NCBI GenBank assembly: GCA_011525785.1
Contig: WYBT01000040.1
Location: 1-64,000 of the forward strand
Reading direction: 5' to 3'
Length of the DNA: 64,000 nt
Source: Planctomycetaceae bacterium
Lineage (GTDB): Bacteria; Planctomycetota; UBA1135; GCA-002686595
Shown here: one piece after another, positions 61,529 to 64,000 of the stretch
How positions within the stretch are numbered: position 1 is the first letter of the stretch
Layout of the letters: each line of letters starts with the position of its first letter
Program-made: the position numbers and the translations under genes
Notes under the pieces: generated by a model
The model's database searches: none
Seen by the model: the letters and a program-made list of their open reading frames with translations, nothing else
Told to the model about the DNA's origin: nothing

Positions 61529-62671
61529 GTGAAGTCCCTTTCGCTCTGCTGCGCGGCCGCTGCGCCCGCGCTGATCCTCGCCGTGGCCTCCATCGGCGGC
61601 GCGCACCCCTCGACCGCGGTCCAGGGGCCCTCCATCGAAGGACCGCCCACCTGCGAGGAAGGCGCGCGGGTCGTGCTCACGCTCGGCACCACCGTGGCGG
61701 ACGAGCGCTGGACGTGGCGCCAAGTGCGCGGCCCGAAGGCCAAGCTCGAGCCCGCGGGTCCGCGCCTGGAGTTCAACGCGCCGCAGGAGCTGGCGGACTA
61801 CGAGCTCGAGTTCGAGTGCAGCGCGAACAACGGCACAGCGGCGCAGAGCGCGCGCCACGTGATCAAGGTGAGCGCCGACGACGATCCGCCGCTCGCGCAG
61901 ACCTTCGTCGCTCCGCGCTCGGAGTGCGGCGCGATCCTGCTGCTCACCGGGCAAGGCCAGAACCCTGAAATCCTGCAGGGAATCACCTACCAGTGGCGGC
62001 AGGTCGGCGATGGCCCGCGCGTGAAGCTCGAGTACGCCGACAGGCCGCAGGCCTGGTGCACGCCGCCGGAGAACGCCGCCGGCTACAAGCTCGCCTTCGA
62101 GTTCGCCGTGAGCGACGGCGTCAACCCGCCGACCGTGGCGAAGGTCGAGGTCGCGCTCGACTGCGATCCGCGCTCGGCGCCGCTGGCGCCCGAAGCGGTG
62201 CTCGCACTGCCGCGCGATCCGTTCGTCGAAACCACCATGCCGCGCGGCGCCTGGGTGATGAGCGGCGTGCTGCGCCTCGAGCCCAACGCGCCCGACAAGC
62301 CGGCCGCGCTGACGCTGCGCCTCGCGACCTCGCCCAAGTACGCCGCGGCCGTGAACTTCGAGTCGCGCGAAGGGCGCGGCCTCTTGCGGCGCTACGGGAT
62401 GCAGCGCGACGACAAGGGCGTGTGGAGCGAGCCCGCGCTCAGCGGCAATCAGGACCTGGGCAGTTGGGCGCTCGAGTCGACCATTGGGTTCGAACTGTCA
62501 TGGAACGGCTTCGAGTTCGCCATCCGCAGCGGCGAGCCCGGCAAGCGCGCGGAGTGGGAAGAGCCGCCGTTCCCGAATGACATGAAGCTCAGCACGCGCC
62601 CAAAGAGCCTGGTTCTCGACGTGAGTGGGGCGAAGTTCACGCTCGAGTCGTTCGAACTGCGCGGCAAGTAG
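61529..62671 (+). CDS. Exported protein with PKD-like segments
   Basis: A 380-residue protein with signal peptide SLCCAAAAPALILAVASIGGA. Two Ig/PKD-like segments are suggested by WTWRQVRGPKAKLE and YQWRQVGDGPRVKLE, each followed by FNAPQELADYELEFE- or PPENAAGYKLAFEF-type strands. The C-terminal ~170 residues form a beta-sandwich-like domain of unknown type. Starts with GTG at 61529, 19 bases after the PAC2 stop, so it may be co-transcribed. No function can be assigned. Confidence 0.75.
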   Translation: MKSLSLCCAAAAPALILAVASIGGAHPSTAVQGPSIEGPPTCEEGARVVLTLGTTVADERWTWRQVRGPKAKLEPAGPRLEFNAPQELADYELEFECSANNGTAAQSARHVIKVSADDDPPLAQTFVAPRSECGAILLLTGQGQNPEILQGITYQWRQVGDGPRVKLEYADRPQAWCTPPENAAGYKLAFEFAVSDGVNPPTVAKVEVALDCDPRSAPLAPEAVLALPRDPFVETTMPRGAWVMSGVLRLEPNAPDKPAALTLRLATSPKYAAAVNFESREGRGLLRRYGMQRDDKGVWSEPALSGNQDLGSWALESTIGFELSWNGFEFAIRSGEPGKRAEWEEPPFPNDMKLSTRPKSLVLDVSGAKFTLESFELRGK

Positions 62672-62717
62672 CGCCGCACGTCGGCGTTCAGGGCTGCGGC
62701 TTCCAGGGCATCGGTGT

Positions 62718-64000
62718 TCAGGGCGTCGTTGCACGCCGCAAGACCGCGCGCCGCACCGGACGCCAAGCGTAGATGCTCGCAGTGGTATCGGCCGGTGTGG
62801 CAAAGCTGTTCGGTCCGCAGGCGTAGAGCTCGAGTTCACCCGTCTCGCGGCCCTGGCACACTTCGTCGAGCCCCAGGTCCATCGTCGTACGCAGCGACGA
62901 GTGCAAAGGCGCGTGCTTGAACGCGAACTCCCACTCTTCCTGCGTCGGCAGCGCCAGCCCGCGCCGTTCGACCCAACTCAGCGCGGCGTGCGGCAGCACT
63001 CCCCGCGAAGGCACTTCGAGCTTGAGCGCAGCGCTCTTCGACAGTTCGTAGCCAAGCGACTCGGCCTCGAACTTGGACTCGCAGATGTAGTAGCTCTGCT
63101 CGCCGCGCGGCACGGCGACGAAGCTCTCGCGCGTGGTGCGCTCGCGCAAGCGCGTGGGGATTCTCCGCGTGCTGTCCGGCGCGACGGCGACGACGCTCTT
63201 GTTCGTGGCATCGACGTCGAATTGATCGAACAGCCCAGGGTCGAGTTCGAGCACGGCGCGGAGCCAGTCCTTCGTCTCCAGAGCGAACGGCGCGGCCTCG
63301 ATCGCACCTTTGGCCGGCGGGGGGGCGTTCAGGCTGTCCTCGATCGCCGGAAGGCCGTGGCGCGGGTTCCAGTTCCACAGCTCCTTGCATACGTCCTCGC
63401 GGAGCTTGAGGTTGAGCGCGTGCGCGCCGAATAGCTCGCCGTAGACCTTCAGCAAGTCGACTTGGTGCGCGATCTGCTCACTCAACGCACTCAGCTTGTC
63501 GTCTGGACCGGACCAAGCCGCGAAGCCGGCGCTGACTTCGGCCTCGAGTTCGCTCCACAGTCGCCCGGCGAGAGTGGGACCGTCGCCCTTGCCCGCTCCG
63601 CCCATCGCCAGCACTTCATCGAGCTCGGCGCGCCACGGCTCGCTTCCTACGGGTGGACGCACAGCGGCAGCGGCTTCCGCGGCGGCTCGCTCAGCGTTCA
63701 GGCGCTCGGCCTCCGCGGCAAGCGCGATGCGAAGGCGCTCGGCCTCTTCGGCTTGGGCGATGCGCAAGCGCTCGGCTTCTGCGGCTCGAGCCTCGCGCTC
63801 GCGCTGCTCCGCCAGCTCCGCCTGTGCGGCCGCGAAATCGCGCGCCGACTGCGCGAGAGCCAGCGCCGTCCCGCTGCGGAAACGGGCGACGCCACGCCCG
63901 AACCCTTGCGTCGCGCGGACCGCTCGCGATGGCCATGCGCTCGTGCTCACCACTGGGCCGCGCTGCGGGAAGACCTCGGGCTGAGGACCACTCGAAGGCT
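62718..64000 (-). CDS. Partial protein with coiled coil and divergent formylglycine-generating-enzyme-like C-terminus
   Basis: The frame is open to the right edge, so the N-terminus is missing; a GTG at 63953 could start a 411-residue form, but no signal or start site supports it. Residues (from that GTG) about 35-95 are an Ala/Glu/Arg coiled coil with EAERLRIA repeats. The C-terminal ~160 residues contain LALPTQEEWEFAFKHA and DLGLDEVCQG, which recall the LPTEAEWEYAARGG and DMAGNVWEW motifs of FGE/sulfatase-modifying-factor domains, but the metal- and Cys-binding residues are not evident. In Planctomycetes such domains often follow a kinase and a membrane helix, so the missing part may be a kinase (inference). 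Confidence 0.6.
   Translation of the reverse strand, partial: PSSGPQPEVFPQRGPVVSTSAWPSRAVRATQGFGRGVARFRSGTALALAQSARDFAAAQAELAEQREREARAAEAERLRIAQAEEAERLRIALAAEAERLNAERAAAEAAAAVRPPVGSEPWRAELDEVLAMGGAGKGDGPTLAGRLWSELEAEVSAGFAAWSGPDDKLSALSEQIAHQVDLLKVYGELFGAHALNLKLREDVCKELWNWNPRHGLPAIEDSLNAPPPAKGAIEAAPFALETKDWLRAVLELDPGLFDQFDVDATNKSVVAVAPDSTRRIPTRLRERTTRESFVAVPRGEQSYYICESKFEAESLGYELSKSAALKLEVPSRGVLPHAALSWVERRGLALPTQEEWEFAFKHAPLHSSLRTTMDLGLDEVCQGRETGELELYACGPNSFATPADTTASIYAWRPVRRAVLRRATTP

Overview
The window is about 70% GC with dense genes on both strands. Its content fits a bacterium of the phylum Planctomycetota: an ECF sigma factor of the Rhodopirellula ECF-like type, Ser/Thr kinases with TPR or membrane tails, the PVC-type C-terminal heme domain on HEAT repeats, FG-GAP and beta-propeller secreted proteins, an EF-hand-like motif ending in NNGIPDECE, and a Cys-containing C-terminal domain shared by several unrelated exported proteins. 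The phylum is inferred from these families; no rRNA or other marker gene is present. Many starts lie downstream of the longest open frame, because at this GC content frames stay open far beyond the real genes, also on the antisense strand.

Layout. 1-10.3 kb: subtilisin-like protease, membrane-anchored beta-carbonic-anhydrase-like protein, a decayed sigma gene, an exported unknown, a frameshifted ECF sigma gene, a 5'-truncated HEAT/heme protein, and an FG-GAP protein. 10.6-16.7 kb: ECF sigma divergent from a kinase-TPR protein, then an M60/TCAF-like metallopeptidase. 16.7-24.6 kb (minus strand): RhaM-like mutarotase overlapping a quinoprotein-like propeller/peptidase, a 14-repeat propeller protein, and a beta-helix protein. 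24.8-28.9 kb: a second kinase-TPR protein and an MFS nucleoside-type transporter. 29.0-36.4 kb (minus): type I restriction-modification operon hsdM-rhuM-hsdS-hsdR with overlapping cistrons. 36.6-45.2 kb: an exported EF-hand-like protein, a small membrane protein, two ECF sigma genes, a solitary flagellin and two more kinases. 45.3-60.4 kb (plus): ten consecutive co-directional genes for cytochrome c maturation and electron transfer. 60.5-64 kb: PAC2 protein, PKD-like exported protein, and a partial gene with a coiled coil and a divergent formylglycine-generating-enzyme-like C-terminus running off the edge.

The most notable region is 45,260-60,422. It encodes a lipoprotein, ResB and CcsA (heme ligation), a DUF2959 lipoprotein, a single-chain fusion of a double Fe-S ferredoxin, a TrxR-like FAD/NAD(P) domain and a membrane domain with two H-x13-H helices (a di-heme cytochrome b signature), a 23-heme cytochrome, a lipoprotein, a 593-residue outer-membrane beta-barrel candidate, a 7-heme and an 11-heme cytochrome. 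Together they look like a trans-envelope electron conduit with its own heme-loading machinery. Direction, substrate and partner are not visible in the sequence.

The only stretch over 300 bp without an intact gene is 4,543-4,860, which holds the sigma-factor remnant. I saw no tRNA, rRNA, CRISPR array, insertion sequence or replication origin.
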